A stretch of 64,000 bases of DNA. Origin: Sternotherus odoratus. Taxonomy: Eukaryota > Chordata > Testudines > Kinosternidae. The position numbers and the translations under genes were made by a program. Under the pieces are notes generated by a model that made no database searches, was not told the origin of the DNA, and saw nothing but the letters and a program-made list of their open reading frames with translations. Positions 43,325 through 53,544 of the stretch are shown one piece after another; the first letter of the stretch is position 1, and each line of letters opens with the position of its first letter. Location: contig JAVMKO010000170.1 in the NCBI GenBank assembly GCA_032164245.1, positions 1 through 64,000 on the forward strand, read 5' to 3'.

Positions 43325-43797
43325 CACCAAATGGCTCATTGTGGCTGCCAGAATCTGCAGATGGCTCATTTAGCTACACCCAGGGTTGAGTCCTGCTCTG
43401 TGCACTGTGTGGGAGAATGAAAATCATAAATCACCCTTTGAAATAACAAATGCAGCAGGATGTGTTATTGTCCCTGCCCCAAAGCAAACAGACCCATGGG
43501 GAACTGCCAGTGAGTCCAGGGTAATACTTCACTGGGGTTTTACCATTTCCACTTGCTAAACTCCCTCCCAACCATGTGGGGTCCCACACCCCAGTGCTGA
43601 GTCTGAGCTGAGATGTCTATGCTGCAAATTTTTCATCCAACCGCCCAAGACCTGGGAGCCTGAGCTGGCATGGAACAGCCCTGGGTGTTTCACTGCAGAG
43701 TGGACATAGCCTAGCATTATGTCTACACTTCCATTAACACACCCAGGTCACTATTCTCAAACCCCGGGGCAGCTGATTCAGGCTTGTGGTTCTTGTG
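43325..43797. repeat. Duplicated segment, copy 2 (partner 28962-29425)
   Basis: Shares GGCTCATTGTGGCTG, ACCCTTTGAAATAACAA-like and GTGTTATTGTCCCTGCCCCA with the 29-kb copy in the same order. It continues into a GTCTACAC-type palindromic repeat at 43610-43735. Confidence 0.7.
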
Positions 43798-44045
43798 GTG
43801 CAGGGTTAAACCCAAAGTCCTCTCTCTTTGGCTGGGTTGGTGCTTTTAGCGTAAAGGAAACCCAGCCTTGGGTTATAACTGCCCTGCTCTACGCAATGTG
43901 TCCTGAACTGATCCTCTCAGAAGTGTCCAACAAAGGCAGCATCGTTACAGCTGCACAAAGCACTTGGCCTGTTTCATGGCTCGTCAGGGAAGTGCGGCCA
44001 TGTTGCCCGAGCCTGAGTCATGTCCACAGCCTGGACCACATGGGC
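43798..44045. repeat. Third copy of the left end of the tRNA-block duplication
   Basis: From AACCCAAAGTCCTCTCTCTT to TCCACAGCCTGG it matches 36596-36826 almost base for base, then diverges. Confidence 0.85.
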
Positions 44046-44424
44046 TGACAGCTGAGAGCTCCCACGAGGATCATGACTTTGATGGGAGCCCTGGGGGAAC
44101 ATAAACCCCCCTTTCAATTAACAGCTGAACTCACTGACCCACCATATCACAGAGACACCCAGCAGCAGCTGGTATCCAGGGCCTCTGCCCAGCATCCTGC
44201 ACCACTTCATGCCAGTGCCAGAGCTCACATGGCACTAGCTTGGCATGGATTGTACATGGCACCCGTAACACATTCGACAAGGCACCTCTGGGAGCAACAC
44301 CCCCAACCTCCGCTCTACCCGGCAAGTGCCTTGGCCAGCTTAGCCACGGTGCTGCTGTCTGGGACTTTTCTCCTCACTGCTCCATTCTTCATCACTGACC
44401 ATCAAAAGGAAGGTGACAGGACCC

Positions 44425-45055
44425 CACTCCACCCCAACACCCCGCCCCATGGATCCCCACCCCCCTCCCCCTGGTCCCCTCCACCCCCAGCTCCCCCACT
44501 CCACCCCCAACACCCTGCCCCATGGATCCCCTCTCCCTTCCCCACACATCCCTGTCACCCCCAGCTCCCCCACTCCACCCCCAACACCCTGCCCCATGGA
44601 TCCCCTCTCCCCTCCCCACACATCCCTGTCACCCCCAGCTCCCCCACTCCACCCCCAACACCCTGCCCCATGGATCCCCACTCCCCTCCCCACACATCCC
44701 TGTCACCCCCAGCTCCCCCACTCCACCCCCAACACCCTGCCCCATGGATCCCCACTCCCCTCCCCACACATCCCTGTCACCCCCAGCTCCCCCACTCCAC
44801 CCCCAACACCCTGCCCCATGGATCCCCACCCCCCTCCTCTCTGGTCCCCTCCACCCCCAGCTCCCCCACTCCACCCCAACACCCTGCCCCATGGATCCCC
44901 ACTCCCCTCCCCACACATCCCTGTCACCCCCAGCTCGCCCACTCCACCCCAACACCCTGCCCCATGGATCCCCACTCCCCTCTCCCCTCCCCACACATCC
45001 CTGTCACCCCCAGCTCCCCCACTCCACCCCCAACACCCCGCCCCATGGACCCCCC
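44425..45055. repeat. 74-bp C-rich minisatellite in a KCNAB intron
   Basis: CACCCTGCCCCATGGATCCC recurs with a period of 73-74 bp (44448, 44521, 44595, 44669, 44743, 44817 and beyond), with shorter variants. It ends 15 bp from the KCNAB exon donor at 45069, so it lies in the intron that follows that exon. The six long frames are artefacts. Confidence 0.93.
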
Positions 45056-45069
45056 CCCCCAGCGCTCAC

Positions 45070-45190
45070 CGATCTTGTGGTACAGCAACGGGAGCTGGGA
45101 CTCCACCTTGTCCCGCTGTAACATGTGATACTCCGCCTGTTCGCAGACCGGCGGCACCAGGTTGAACTGCCGCGCCACTTAATACGCCTC
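45070..45190 (-). pseudogene. KCNAB3: KCNAB exon with nonsense codon and lost acceptor
   Basis: The minus strand reads EAY, a TAA stop (45181-45179), then [20 protein letters not shown] and [17 protein letters not shown] before the donor GTGAGCG. It is 121 nt and belongs to the aldo-keto-reductase-fold core of voltage-gated potassium channel beta subunits, which bind NADP and Kv1 channels. The stop replaces the usual Ser between Tyr and Val/Met. The bases before GAG are ACGG where an AG acceptor should be. The two defects together make normal splicing and reading impossible. Confidence 0.85.
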
Positions 45191-45391
45191 CCGTGGGCAT
45201 TTGGGGGGTATGGGGGGGTGAGACCGGCCTGGCTGGGGGGGCATCCCCTGGAGTCCCCCCTACCCCTCCTGGCTTCGTCCTCCCTGGCACGGGGCCCTGA
45301 AAGCCTCCCCCTGCCTGGGCACCCCATTCCCCCCCTGTTCCCCCCCAAACCGGGGGTGCCCCCCAATTCCCGGTACGGACGGGTCACTCAC

Positions 45392-45477
45392 CATGATCTC
45401 CATGGCGCTCCAGCGGGAGGTGCCCCAGTACATCGCCATGCCCTGGTTGAAGACGTACGTCATGGCCCGCATGATCT
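45392..45477 (-). pseudogene. KCNAB3: KCNAB exon (86 nt), intact frame
   Basis: Between acceptor TTCCCAG and donor GTGAGTG the minus strand encodes [20 protein letters not shown] then SRWSAMEIM, near-identical to vertebrate KCNAB2/KCNAB3. The Tyr-Trp-Gly-Thr-Ser-Arg-Trp motif is part of the NADP-binding AKR barrel. Phases fit the exons at 47276 and 45070. The exon itself is sound; I call it part of a pseudogene because of the neighbour exon. Confidence 0.85.
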
Positions 45478-45604
45478 CTGGGAACGGGGGGGCGGGGGGA
45501 GGGAGAAAGAGGGGAGACAGGTCAGCCGAGGACCCCCGCTTCCCCCCAACCACCCCGGGGGAGCCCCACTTCTTACCCTCAGCCGTTCAAAGCTGCACGG
45601 CCCA

Positions 45605-46325
45605 ACTTGGGTGCGGCGTTCACTCTGAACCCTACTGATGGCCGGTTCCAGCTCGGAGTGAGGCGGGACCTGCGGCCGCTCAGTGTTAACTCTGAACCTG
45701 ACTGATGGGGAACGTTAGCCCCGCCTGCAGGACCACAGCAGAGCTAGACTCACCCCCTACCCCGCTCAACGAGTGTTCACTCTGAACCCTACAGATGGCA
45801 GGTTCCAGCTCGGAGGGAAACGGGACCTGTGTCCGTTCACGCAGCGTTAACTCTGAACTCTACTGACAGGGACGGTGAGTCCGGCCTAAAGAACAGCTGC
45901 GCTAGAGACACCCCCAGGAACAGTGTTCACTCTGAACCCTACTGATGTCACATTTTAGCCTGATGTGTGGAACAACAGCCTACGACCTGCTGGCAGCGAT
46001 ACCAATGGGCACGTTAAACCTGGCCCATACTGATGGGCGAGTACCTCTCAATACCACTGGCACACATGGGTGCCGCGACCATTTCGTTCTATGGGCCATT
46101 GACTCCGAAACCTACTGATGGCGTCATTTCCTGCCCACTCTGCGGCCAGACAGTGTGACCTGGGCCAATTTATATCCGGGATCCGGTTATTTCCAGAGAC
46201 CCAACGGTGATGAATTCACTCCTAGATGGACCCCAGAGATACATGACCCAGCCCCGTTTAGCTCAATGGGGTGTTAACTCTGAAACCTAATGAGGCCGGT
46301 TTTCCACACACAGCCAGAGGTGAGA
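45605..46325. repeat. Diverged tandem repeat in KCNAB intron
   Basis: GTTCACTCTGAACCCTACTG and GTTAACTCTGAACC recur at irregular 70-130-bp spacing with GGTTCCAGCTCGGAG between them. Low identity indicates an old array. Confidence 0.75.
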
Positions 46326-46439
46326 CCTGGGCCGAGCTATCTCCGAGGGAGGTGCCCACCGAGCAGATACCCCTTTGCACTGACACGTACCCATAGAGCC
46401 CGACCTATAGGGTAGAGTCCCATGAACCCCACAACGACC

Positions 46440-47022
46440 CAGTGTGGGGTGTCTATCTTACACTGCTAGATCAACGGGGGTTAGGAGGCTATAGCATTCT
46501 AGGGGGCTTTGGGGTGTGTCTCTATGGGGCTAGGTCTATGGAGGTTTGTGGGGTCCACTCTATGGGGGAGCTCTATGGGGTTTGGAGAGCAAGGGGAGTT
46601 AATGGGGTTCGGGGATCACTGCCCTACAGGGCCGGGTCCATGAGGGAGGCAAGGACGTTTATGGGGCATCAGGTTCTATTGGTTTTAAGGGGCAACTATA
46701 GGGTTTTGGGGATCTCCATGCTATGGGGCCAGGTCTATGGGAGTTGGGGGGTTAATGGGCATTCGGGGGGGGTGTCTTGGACCCATGGGGCCAGGTCTAT
46801 GGAGTTTGAGGGAGTCTCTGCCCTATGGGATCAGGTCTATGGGGTAGTTCAGGTGTCTGAGGTTTCGGGGTGACAATGCAAGTTCAGGGGGGTCTCTAGC
46901 CCACAAACTGGGGCCTATTGGGTCCTATAGGTTCTGGGGGATCTATAGGAGTTATGGGGATCTATGGGGCTGTAGAGGGTTTCCATGGGGTGGGGAGGTT
47001 TATGGGGGGAGGGGTCTCTCCA
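46440..47022. repeat. GGGGTCTATGG-type simple repeat
   Basis: G-rich repeats of CTATGGGG, GGTCTATGGGG and GGTTTATGG with no fixed period. No gene. Confidence 0.7.
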
Positions 47023-47026
47023 GTAC

Positions 47027-47062
47027 CTTCCAGCAGCAGTAGGCGGAAGTTGGGGTCATGCT
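47027..47062 (-). CDS. Possible 36-nt in-phase microexon of KCNAB
   Basis: On the minus strand a pyrimidine-rich CTGCTTCCCCCCACAG precedes AGCATGACCCCAACTTCCGC, and the 36-nt segment ends CTGGAAG before GTACTGG. Its phase (starts after a G, ends with a G) fits exactly between the KCNAB exons at 47276 and 45392 and would add EHDPNFRLLLLE. I know of no such insert in KCNAB proteins. It could be a lineage-specific cassette exon, a remnant of another gene, or chance. Confidence 0.3.
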
Positions 47063-47275
47063 CTGTGGGGGGAAGCAGACAGAGGTGAGGAGGAGATATG
47101 GGGGGGCCAGCTCCCCCAACATCTTCGGGGGGGTGTCACAGACACACACACACAGGCATGAGGGCTCTCGGTGCTGGGGTGGAGGCGCCCCAGATGGGAA
47201 GGGGGGGAGAGGTGCCGAGGTGGCGGAGCCAGTGGGGCAGGGGGCGGAGCCAGTGGGGCAGGGGGCGGAGCCCAC

Positions 47276-47362
47276 CTTCCATGGGGCTGTTGGCATCCAT
47301 GCAGTTGGCGAAGACGATATCGACGTACTCCAGCTGCAGCCGCTCCAGCGACCCCCTCAGCC
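47276..47362 (-). pseudogene. KCNAB3: KCNAB exon (87 nt), intact frame
   Basis: The minus strand between CTCCCCAG and GTGGGCT encodes [20 protein letters not shown] then MDANSPME. This is the AKR-fold segment [10 protein letters not shown] of KCNAB proteins. Cys-Met replaces the usual Arg-Pro/Ser after Asn. Exons upstream (N-terminal part) and downstream of 45070 were not found. KCNAB3 is preferred over KCNAB2 because CNTROB remnants lie next to it, as in human 17p13.1. Confidence 0.85.
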
Positions 47363-47636
47363 CTGGGGAGGGGCACATAGGGGTCAGGAGAGGAGGCACA
47401 GGGACCCCCCTGGAACCCTGAATCCTGCCACCCCCCCAGGCTCCCCCCTTCCCAACAGCCCCCCACCTGCCCAGGCACCCCCATCCTGCTCCCCCTCCTG
47501 ACAGCCCCCCCACCCAGCCCCCCATCCTGATCCCGCAACAGCCCCCCACTCGCCCAGGCCCCCCCATTCCGCTCCACCCCCCTCTCCTGCTGCCCCCTCC
47601 CCTCCCCACATCAGCCCAAACCCTGCCCCTTCCCAG

Positions 47637-47744
47637 GGAGCTGTGCAGCAGGAGGCCCCCCGGGCGGTGGACAACCAGCAGGCCCTGGTGGCAGGAGGCA
47701 GCGCTGAGCGAGCGGGACGGGCTGCAGATGGAGCTCAGCCTGGT
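47637..47744 (+). pseudogene. CNTROB: Centrobin exon copy 1, frameshifted
   Basis: After CTTCCCAG the first frame reads [18 protein letters not shown]. The later sequence [16 protein letters not shown] before GTAACG is in another frame. Both parts align with one coiled-coil segment of centrobin (a centriole-assembly protein), where Gln-Arg-Glu-Ala...Leu-Ala-Leu-Val-Gln is followed by Arg-Glu-Arg-Asp-Ala-Leu-Gln-Leu-Glu-Met-Ser-Leu-Val-Gln. A deletion with frame change lies near 47695. The next exon part is at 47839. Confidence 0.7.
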
Positions 47745-47838
47745 GAAGGTAACGGAGCCCGGCCCCTCTAGGGGATGCCGACTGTGCCCCTGGCCTGAGA
47801 TTGGCTGGCTGGGGGGTGGGCAATGGCCCAGAAGGCCA

Positions 47839-47880
47839 AGCTGGAAGCGGAGCTGAAAGTTCCCCTGGCACAGGGTGTTT
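47839..47880 (+). pseudogene. CNTROB: Centrobin next exon, truncated
   Basis: After GGCCCAG it reads [16 protein letters not shown], matching the Gln-Leu-Glu-Ser-Glu-Leu-Ala-Val-Gln-Leu-Glu-Gln segment that directly follows the previous exon in centrobin. It then runs into a family X fragment (GTTTTGCAGCACCCC) without a donor. Confidence 0.6.
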
Positions 47881-47884
47881 GTTA

Positions 47885-47935
47885 TTGTTTTAAATTAAGA
47901 ACTGTTGGGTTTTGCAGCACCCCCCAGTGGGGGCC
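47885..47935 (+). repeat. Family X terminal fragment
   Basis: TTGGGTTTTGCAGCACCCCC, the same end as at 17111 and 48074, cuts into the centrobin exon remnant. Confidence 0.6.
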
Positions 47936-47939
47936 CAGC

Positions 47940-48030
47940 AGGCCCGGGCAGGGTGGACACATCCTGCCACTCTCCAGCCGCAGGGGCTCAGCCTGCACTG
48001 CTTACAGGGCCTGCTGGGCATCCACCCGGG
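47940..48030 (-). pseudogene. CNTROB: Centrobin exon copy 2 (inverted), with stop
   Basis: The minus strand reads DAQQAL, a stop, AVQAEPLRLESGR, aligning with the Gln-Leu-Ala-Leu-Val-Gln-Ser-Glu-Val-Arg-Arg-Leu-Glu-Gly segment of centrobin. It is homologous to 47637-47744 but in the opposite orientation. Confidence 0.55.
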
Positions 48031-48045
48031 GGGTACAAAACCCAG

Positions 48046-48370
48046 CTTCTTCTAATCAAATAATAAGGCAGAACTGGGTTTTGCAGCACCCCACGGGGGA
48101 CTCCGGCTCTTTACCTTAGGGTGACTCCAGCCTCCCTCCTTTATCCCCCGGATGGGCGCCACCGTGAATCCGGGGTGGCTGTGGGAAGGGGTAGATGTCG
48201 TGTGGGGGAGTGGGGGCCAGTGGGGTTGGTGGGGGGGAAGGGGGCAGAGAGCGTCCCCCCAACCCCAAGTCCCGGAGCGGTTCACTGCACAGGGCAGAGC
48301 AGCCTCGTCCTCATTAGCATACCAGGCACCACCCACTGCTCCAGGGCATGGGATGGGGGCGGGAGTTGGC
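48046..48370 (+). repeat. Dispersed repeat family X, copy 3
   Basis: Runs from TGGGTTTTGCAGCACCCCAC through CCCCCGGATGGGCGCCACCG and CATTAGCATACCAGGCACC to CTGCTCCAGGGCATGGG. It is collinear with 7005-7295. Confidence 0.8.
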
Positions 48371-48404
48371 AGCTTTGGGAGGGGAGCAGGGTGGGCGGTG
48401 TTGG

Positions 48405-48715
48405 GAGCCAGGACTCCTGGGTTCTCTGCACCGCTGCCAGGGCCTGCTGGGCGTCCGCCGGGCCTCCCGCTGCACGGCCACCTGGGAAGGGGAAGGACCC
48501 GGGTGACCGCCATCCCCCCACTCGCCTCCCAGAGCCGGGGAGAGAACTCAGGAGTCCTGGCTCCCAGCCCCCCCCCGCTCTAACCACCAGCCCCCACTCC
48601 CCTCCCAGAGCCGGGGAGAGAACCCAGGAGTCCTGGCTCCCAGCCCCCCCTGCTCTAACCACCAGTCCCCACTCCCCTCCCAGAGCTGGGGAGAGAACCC
48701 AGGCGTCCTGGGGGG
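48405..48715 (-). mobile_element. tRNA-derived SINE-like tandem, with embedded centrobin fragment
   Basis: Three copies of GAGAACCCAGGAGTCCTGGC-type units. Between the first and second units lies the centrobin-like fragment at 48430-48497. Confidence 0.6.
48430..48497 (-). pseudogene. CNTROB: Centrobin exon copy 3 (inverted), frameshifted
   Basis: The minus strand after CTTCCCAG reads VAVQREARR and, in a shifted frame, AQQALAAVQ. This is closer to the centrobin sequence than copy 1. It is another small remnant of the same exon. Confidence 0.6.
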
Positions 48716-48884
48716 CGGGGCTAGTCGTGCGGGGGCACAGCAGGGGGCGGAGCTAGTCGGGCGGGGGTGGGGCATTCCTAGCGGCGCTGCCCGGACCTGA
48801 GCCCCCCCCCAGCCCCGACCCGTGCTCCCCAGGCCCCGCCCCCGGGACACGGAGGATTCGCCTGAGAAGCGGCGACGCTGCACC
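48716..48884. other. GC-rich, no recognised exon
   Basis: Contains repeated GGGGCGGGGCTAGTCG-like text and a CpG-rich stretch leading into the promoter copy B. Confidence 0.4.
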
Positions 48885-49260
48885 CGCGGGGGGGTCAGGC
48901 AGAGCCCGGGGTGCGCTCCGACCTGGGCTGGAGAGAGCGGAAGCGCCCCCGGGGCAGGCTGGGAGATGTAGTTCCTGCCTCTCCCGGGGGCGGAAGTGAC
49001 GTCGGACAGGGGGCGGGAGGAGCTATGCCTGGCTCTGGGCATGCGCAGATCGCCCAGCGGCCGCCTCCAGGTACTGGCGCGAACCCCGGGGGCGGGGCTG
49101 AGGGGCCGGGTGGTGACTGGGGGGGGCCGCCCGCGGGGGGGTCAGAGCTGCTGTCCCCGCAGGAGACCAACGACCCCCCCACCTGGCCCAGCTCTGCCCG
49201 GGTGGGGGGGGACCAGCCCCCCGGGGTCCCTGCGTGGGGCGGGGCGGGGGGGGGAGTGAG
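48885..49260 (+). promoter_or_regulatory. Promoter/first-exon segment, copy B
   Basis: GGCAGGCTGGGAGATGTAGT (ZNF143 site, minus sense, 48955-48974), GGCGGAAGTGACGTCGG (ETS plus CRE-like), GGGCATGCGCAGATCG (NRF1-like) and CCGCCTCCAG before GTACTGG, a plausible non-coding first-exon donor. At 49156-49202 CCCCGCAG precedes GAGACCAACGACCCCCCCAC, a candidate second exon. It is the reverse complement of 22960-23345 in motif order. Confidence 0.6.
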
Positions 49261-49964
49261 ACCGGGCGGGGGGAGGGGACCTACTGGACCCCAGAGCCCT
49301 TTACCTTGGGGTGCTGCCCCTGAATTAGGCAGGGGGCAACAAAGGCAGCATCGTTACAGCTGCACAAAGCTCTTGGCCTGTCTCATGGCTCGTCAGGGAA
49401 GTGTGGCCATGCTGCCCGAGCCTGAGACACATCCACAGACTGGACCACATGGGCTGACAGAGCGCAGAGCCACACGAGTCAATGGCAGGTTGAGTTGGGA
49501 GCCTCGGCTCTTTTCCCTGAGAGCCACACAGAGCTGCCAAGTGTCCCAAAAGCCTCCCTCGTGTTCTCCCACAGCAGCTGCCTGGTGGTGTGGTAAAGAA
49601 AAGGGTCAAGGAAGCAATTCTGCCTCAGGCTCAGACCCCACACATTTCCTTCAGCCCAGGCAGCTAGAGAGCTCCAGGGCAGGCTGCTGCTACAGCCACC
49701 TCATGCCTCACCACCTAGGCTGTTGGTGTCCTGCTGGTCACTGGCCCAGAAGAAAGAGAAACAAGCATTTGCCTAGCAGAGGATGATTTTGATCTATCAA
49801 CCTCTGGGTGATAAGCTCAGTACACGTCTACTCCATCACTCGGCTCCCTCCTCAGTGACAGTGTCCAGCACCCACACTAGAACCATGGGTGTGCGAGAAC
49901 AGGCAGACCACTGTGCAGGCTGCTAGGCAAGAGCCCTAACCCCACCACAGCCGTGTCTCTGTGG

Positions 49965-50034
49965 TGCAATGGGTCAGTGTGTTCAGCTATTAACCAAAAG
50001 GATGGTGGTTCGAGCCCCTCCCCCCCCAGGGACA
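49965..50034 (+). pseudogene. tRNA-Asn pseudogene
   Basis: Homologous to 37365. The anticodon loop reads CTATTAA (ATT in place of GTT), both anticodon-stem strands carry unpaired changes, and a C-run replaces the 3' half of the T arm and part of the acceptor (CCCCTCCCCCCCCAGGGAC). It cannot fold normally. Confidence 0.88.
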
Positions 50035-50942
50035 GTTGTGATCCTTTCCTTCTCAAGACTTGCTGAGAGACTCGAAGGCCCCATTTTCCTGCCTCTAAAC
50101 CCTCCCACTTGGCTTCAGTAGGTTCAGCTGAGACCCAAAGAGTTTGCTCAGCAGAGTCATGCAGTGGAAGTCTCCTGGCCTGTAACTGGAAGTCCGTTGC
50201 TTGAATCCATTCTCTGCTAGGCACGTGCTTAGGAAGTAAGAGACAGATCCACAGGCACAGGAGCTGGACTAGAAAGTGCAGTCTCAGGCTGGAAGGAAGC
50301 GCTGTGGGCCCAGTGCTGAGAAAGCCCAGAGGAAGAGCAGCAGATAAGGGTGGGGAGAGAGAGAAGCAATGAGTCCAGAGTGCAGGTGTAAAGGAGGGTG
50401 TGGTCCCACTATTGTGGCAAAATTCCCTGGCTTATAGACAACCCCGGTGGAATTGGCTAGTGAAAGGATCTGAGTCCCCCACTCCCTGACCCAGATTCCT
50501 GCCTGACCCCAAAGACTCTCTTTCTACTCATGTGTGGCAGAGTCCTCAGAACCCCAACAAGGCTGGTCCCAGGATTCCAGGGGGCTCAACCCCCAACCTT
50601 GTCATGGTCACTTAGAACAGGGGCTGGGGTGTCTCCACTCTGGGTGTCTGACTCCCTGGGAGGGAATCCCAGGGTAGTTGTAGGCATGTCCAACCCAAGA
50701 AATGAGAGAAACAAGGTAGGGGAGGTAAGATCTTTTCTTGGCCATGTTTGGTTGGTGAGGGAGAGATGCTTTTGAGGCCCATAGAACTGAATCACCTGCA
50801 TGTCTCTGTGTGGCTTGAAAGTTTGTCTCTCTCCCCACCCCACAAATACAAACACTTGTCTCTACCCGCTCTCCACCCCACTGAGAAGTCTTTGGGGTCA
50901 CTTCTTGCTTTTAGGGGGCTGGAAGAAGCATAATTAGCAGGT

Positions 50943-51036
50943 GCTCCAGTGGTGCAATGGGTTAGCGCACAGTACTTATAGAGCAGTGCTGAGGGAGGAT
51001 ATGCTGAGGTTGTGAGTTCAAGCCTCACCTGGAGCA
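50943..51036 (+). tRNA. tRNA-Ile (TAT) with intron
   Basis: GCTCCAGTGGTGCAATGGG starts a 94-nt gene: acceptor GCTCCAG/CTGGAGC paired, anticodon strand CAGTA-CTTATA, an intron of about 19-20 nt (AGAGCAGTGCTGAGGGAGG area), then the 3' stem TGCTG, T arm GTGAG-TTCAAGC-CTCAC. Intron-containing Ile-TAT genes are usual in vertebrates. TTTT follows at about +5. The duplicate at 38355 is dead. Confidence 0.92.
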
Positions 51037-51847
51037 CTGGTTTTATGAACTAAATGGCTTCACCCCTCATTTGGCCCCTTGGAATGGAGAATTCCAGCCC
51101 AGGGACACTGGGGAGGGGAGGAGTCAAAACACCCCCTTCAATTATTACCTCCTCTCTGGAGTGCAGGTCGGGATCCACAACCCTTCCCCCCACCAGCCCC
51201 TGTGCCAGGGTCCCTCACGCAGATCCCAGAGTCCTGCCCAGCCTTTGACCCTTGACTCAGAGTCTGGGGAGGGAGAGGAGCAAGGTAGCCATTGGTCGAG
51301 GCTTTCCCTTCCCCCACCCACTTCCCTGGGCCTGGTCACACAGACAAGAAGCAGCAAAGGACCAGAGCTCCGAAGCACAGACAGTGGCATGTTTATTGGG
51401 GTTAATTTCCAAGCAAGCACCTTGAGACGCCCTTCACACCAGTCAGGCTTATCGCTATCCACTGTCGCTGATAGAGTCTGTTCCCTTCCCAGACTCTCTG
51501 CAGAGCCCACATCGCTCTGCTGGAGGAGGGAGCCCTTGAGAAGAAGCAAAAGCTCCAAAGTTTCCTCCCATCCTGTCTCAGGCAGGACAGCCAGGTCAGC
51601 ACAGCCACGTGGAGGCAGAAACAGAGCCCAGGAGACAGAGCTTCCACCTCCACCATGGGAGAATGCAGCCATCTGGGAGGAACCTGCTATGTGCCTAGAG
51701 ACCTTTATTCCTCCAGCCTGTGAGGACAGGGGGGGGGTGTCAGGAAGTTTTCCCTTCTATTCCCCACACAAAAGGCCCTTCTAGGAAAGGCAAAATCTTG
51801 AAGAGAAAAAGTAACATGATAAAGGACTCCAGAGACACAGAATCTAA

Positions 51848-51920
51848 CACCTGACCAGGGACTTGAACCCTGGGCCCTCAGATTAAAAGTCTGATGCTCT
51901 ACCAACTGAGCTAGCCAGGT
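51848..51920 (-). tRNA. tRNA-Lys (TTT), copy B
   Basis: The minus strand starts ACCTGGCTAGCTCAGTTGG. The acceptor ACCTGGC pairs with GTCAGGT; anticodon arm TCAGA-CTTTTAA-TCTGA and T arm CAGGG/CCCTG are intact. The first base is A where copy A has G, and it still pairs with the 3' T. Confidence 0.9.
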
Positions 51921-53471
51921 TCACAAAATAATAAGGAAGTTCATGGAAGTTCACAGAGAGGAGAAATTAGTCAAGAAAAAGGGACACTAGAGGAAACATG
52001 TTGCTCTCTCTCTTCCCAGCCCTGGCCCTGGCACCAAATTGCCCCAAAATTTCATAACGCCCATGGCTGCACCAGCCCTGTCAACCAACCCCATCTTTTG
52101 GCCACCCCCCCATGGGTTGTGCCCACTCTAAGGGTTACAGCCAATCCCAGGTGTGTGGGATCCCGGTAAACCCCCGTCTACCTCTTCCCCCTGCCCCCAA
52201 CACAACCCCATTCCACCTCTTCCCCCAGCAACCCTGCACTCACTGGCAGTGGTGGGAAGTGGAGCAACCCAGCCCCAGCCTGCTCTTCTTCCCCAGCTCC
52301 CAGCCCACTCTGCTTCCCTTTCCCCGGCCACAGTCATGTCACTCTGGTTGAGGAAAGGACCGGCCCCGGCTCTCAGTGACAGCAGGAAGCAGAGCACCAT
52401 GGCTGGAAGCTGCTGGACTAGAGCTGGCTGTGGCCAGGTTGCTTCACTTCCCACCACTGCCAATGAGTGGGGAGGGATCCCTTCCCCGAAGCCTCCTCCC
52501 CCAAGCAACACGGATGGGGTCAGGGTAAGGGAAGTGGAGTGGGCTCCTTCGGGGCTCCTGCTTATCCCTTGGGTAGTCTGGGTCTGTGGGGCCCCCAAAA
52601 GAGGCCCCCAACAGCTCCTCCTGCCAGACCATACAAAGGAGGCCTGGGCCCCCACATAGCCTCCCCCATGGTGGGGCTGCATGAGGCACCCAGATGGCTA
52701 GGGACAGCACTGGCCTGAGGCATTTTGTCAGCATCATCCCCCAGTCACCTGCACCTCCCCAAACTCCACAAGACCCAGCTCATCAACCTGGCCCCTCTTA
52801 CAGCCTCCTCTTCAACCTGACTAATGGGAGGAGTTTTAAGTCTCCCTCCCTCAGGCCAAATTTCAATTGAGGAGAGAGACAAACCTTCAAGCCACACAGA
52901 GATCTATGGGTGATTCAATTCTTTGTGGCTCCATAGCTTGTCCCTTTCACCAACTGAACTTGGCCCAATAAAAGGTATTTCCTCACCTTCCTTGTGTCTC
53001 ATTTCTTGGGATGGACATGCCCACAACTCTGGGATTCCCTCCCAGGGAGTCAGACACCCCAAAACCACACTGTGATATTCTCTACATCAAACGAGCACTC
53101 TGGAGTGGTCATAGTCACCTCCAGTTCCAGTGGGCATCAGTCAACCAGCAGGATGTAAAATACTCGTTCTTGTAGGAATAAGATCAGGGGAGCTGAGTTC
53201 ATTGATCTTCAGACTTTGAAGCAAAGCAACCTTGGGTGTAAAATCAGCTGTTCTTAAAGAGGGTAGGAGGCAGCAATTGTTAAATAAAAAATCTTCAGGG
53301 AAGTTGCTGTAAGTGGTCACCAAATGATTGATTTGCTGCAGAGTAATCTACCAGGACAGGTGTCTGGGCACCAGATGTCCCTGCTTCTTCCAGCACATCC
53401 ATGGCTCCAAGTCTGCCCCACTCACTGCTGTAGAAGGGTCCTATATACACTGAGCCTATGATCCTTCTAAA

Positions 53472-53544
53472 GCCTTCTTAGTGCAGTTGGCAGCATGTCA
53501 GTCCCATACTCTGAAGGTCTTGAGTTCAAACCTCAGAGAAGACA
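53472..53544 (+). tRNA. tRNA-Met elongator-like (CAT), copy B
   Basis: GCCTTCTTAGTGCAGTTGG. The anticodon loop is CCCATAC (CAT). One acceptor mismatch (C2 against A71) and a T-stem wobble suggest early decay. No nearby T-run terminator is seen. It is homologous to 40895. Confidence 0.6.

Noticed and set aside
44073..45165. Pro-rich frames of 200-351 codons
   Set aside because: Translation of the 74-bp C-rich minisatellite inside a KCNAB intron.
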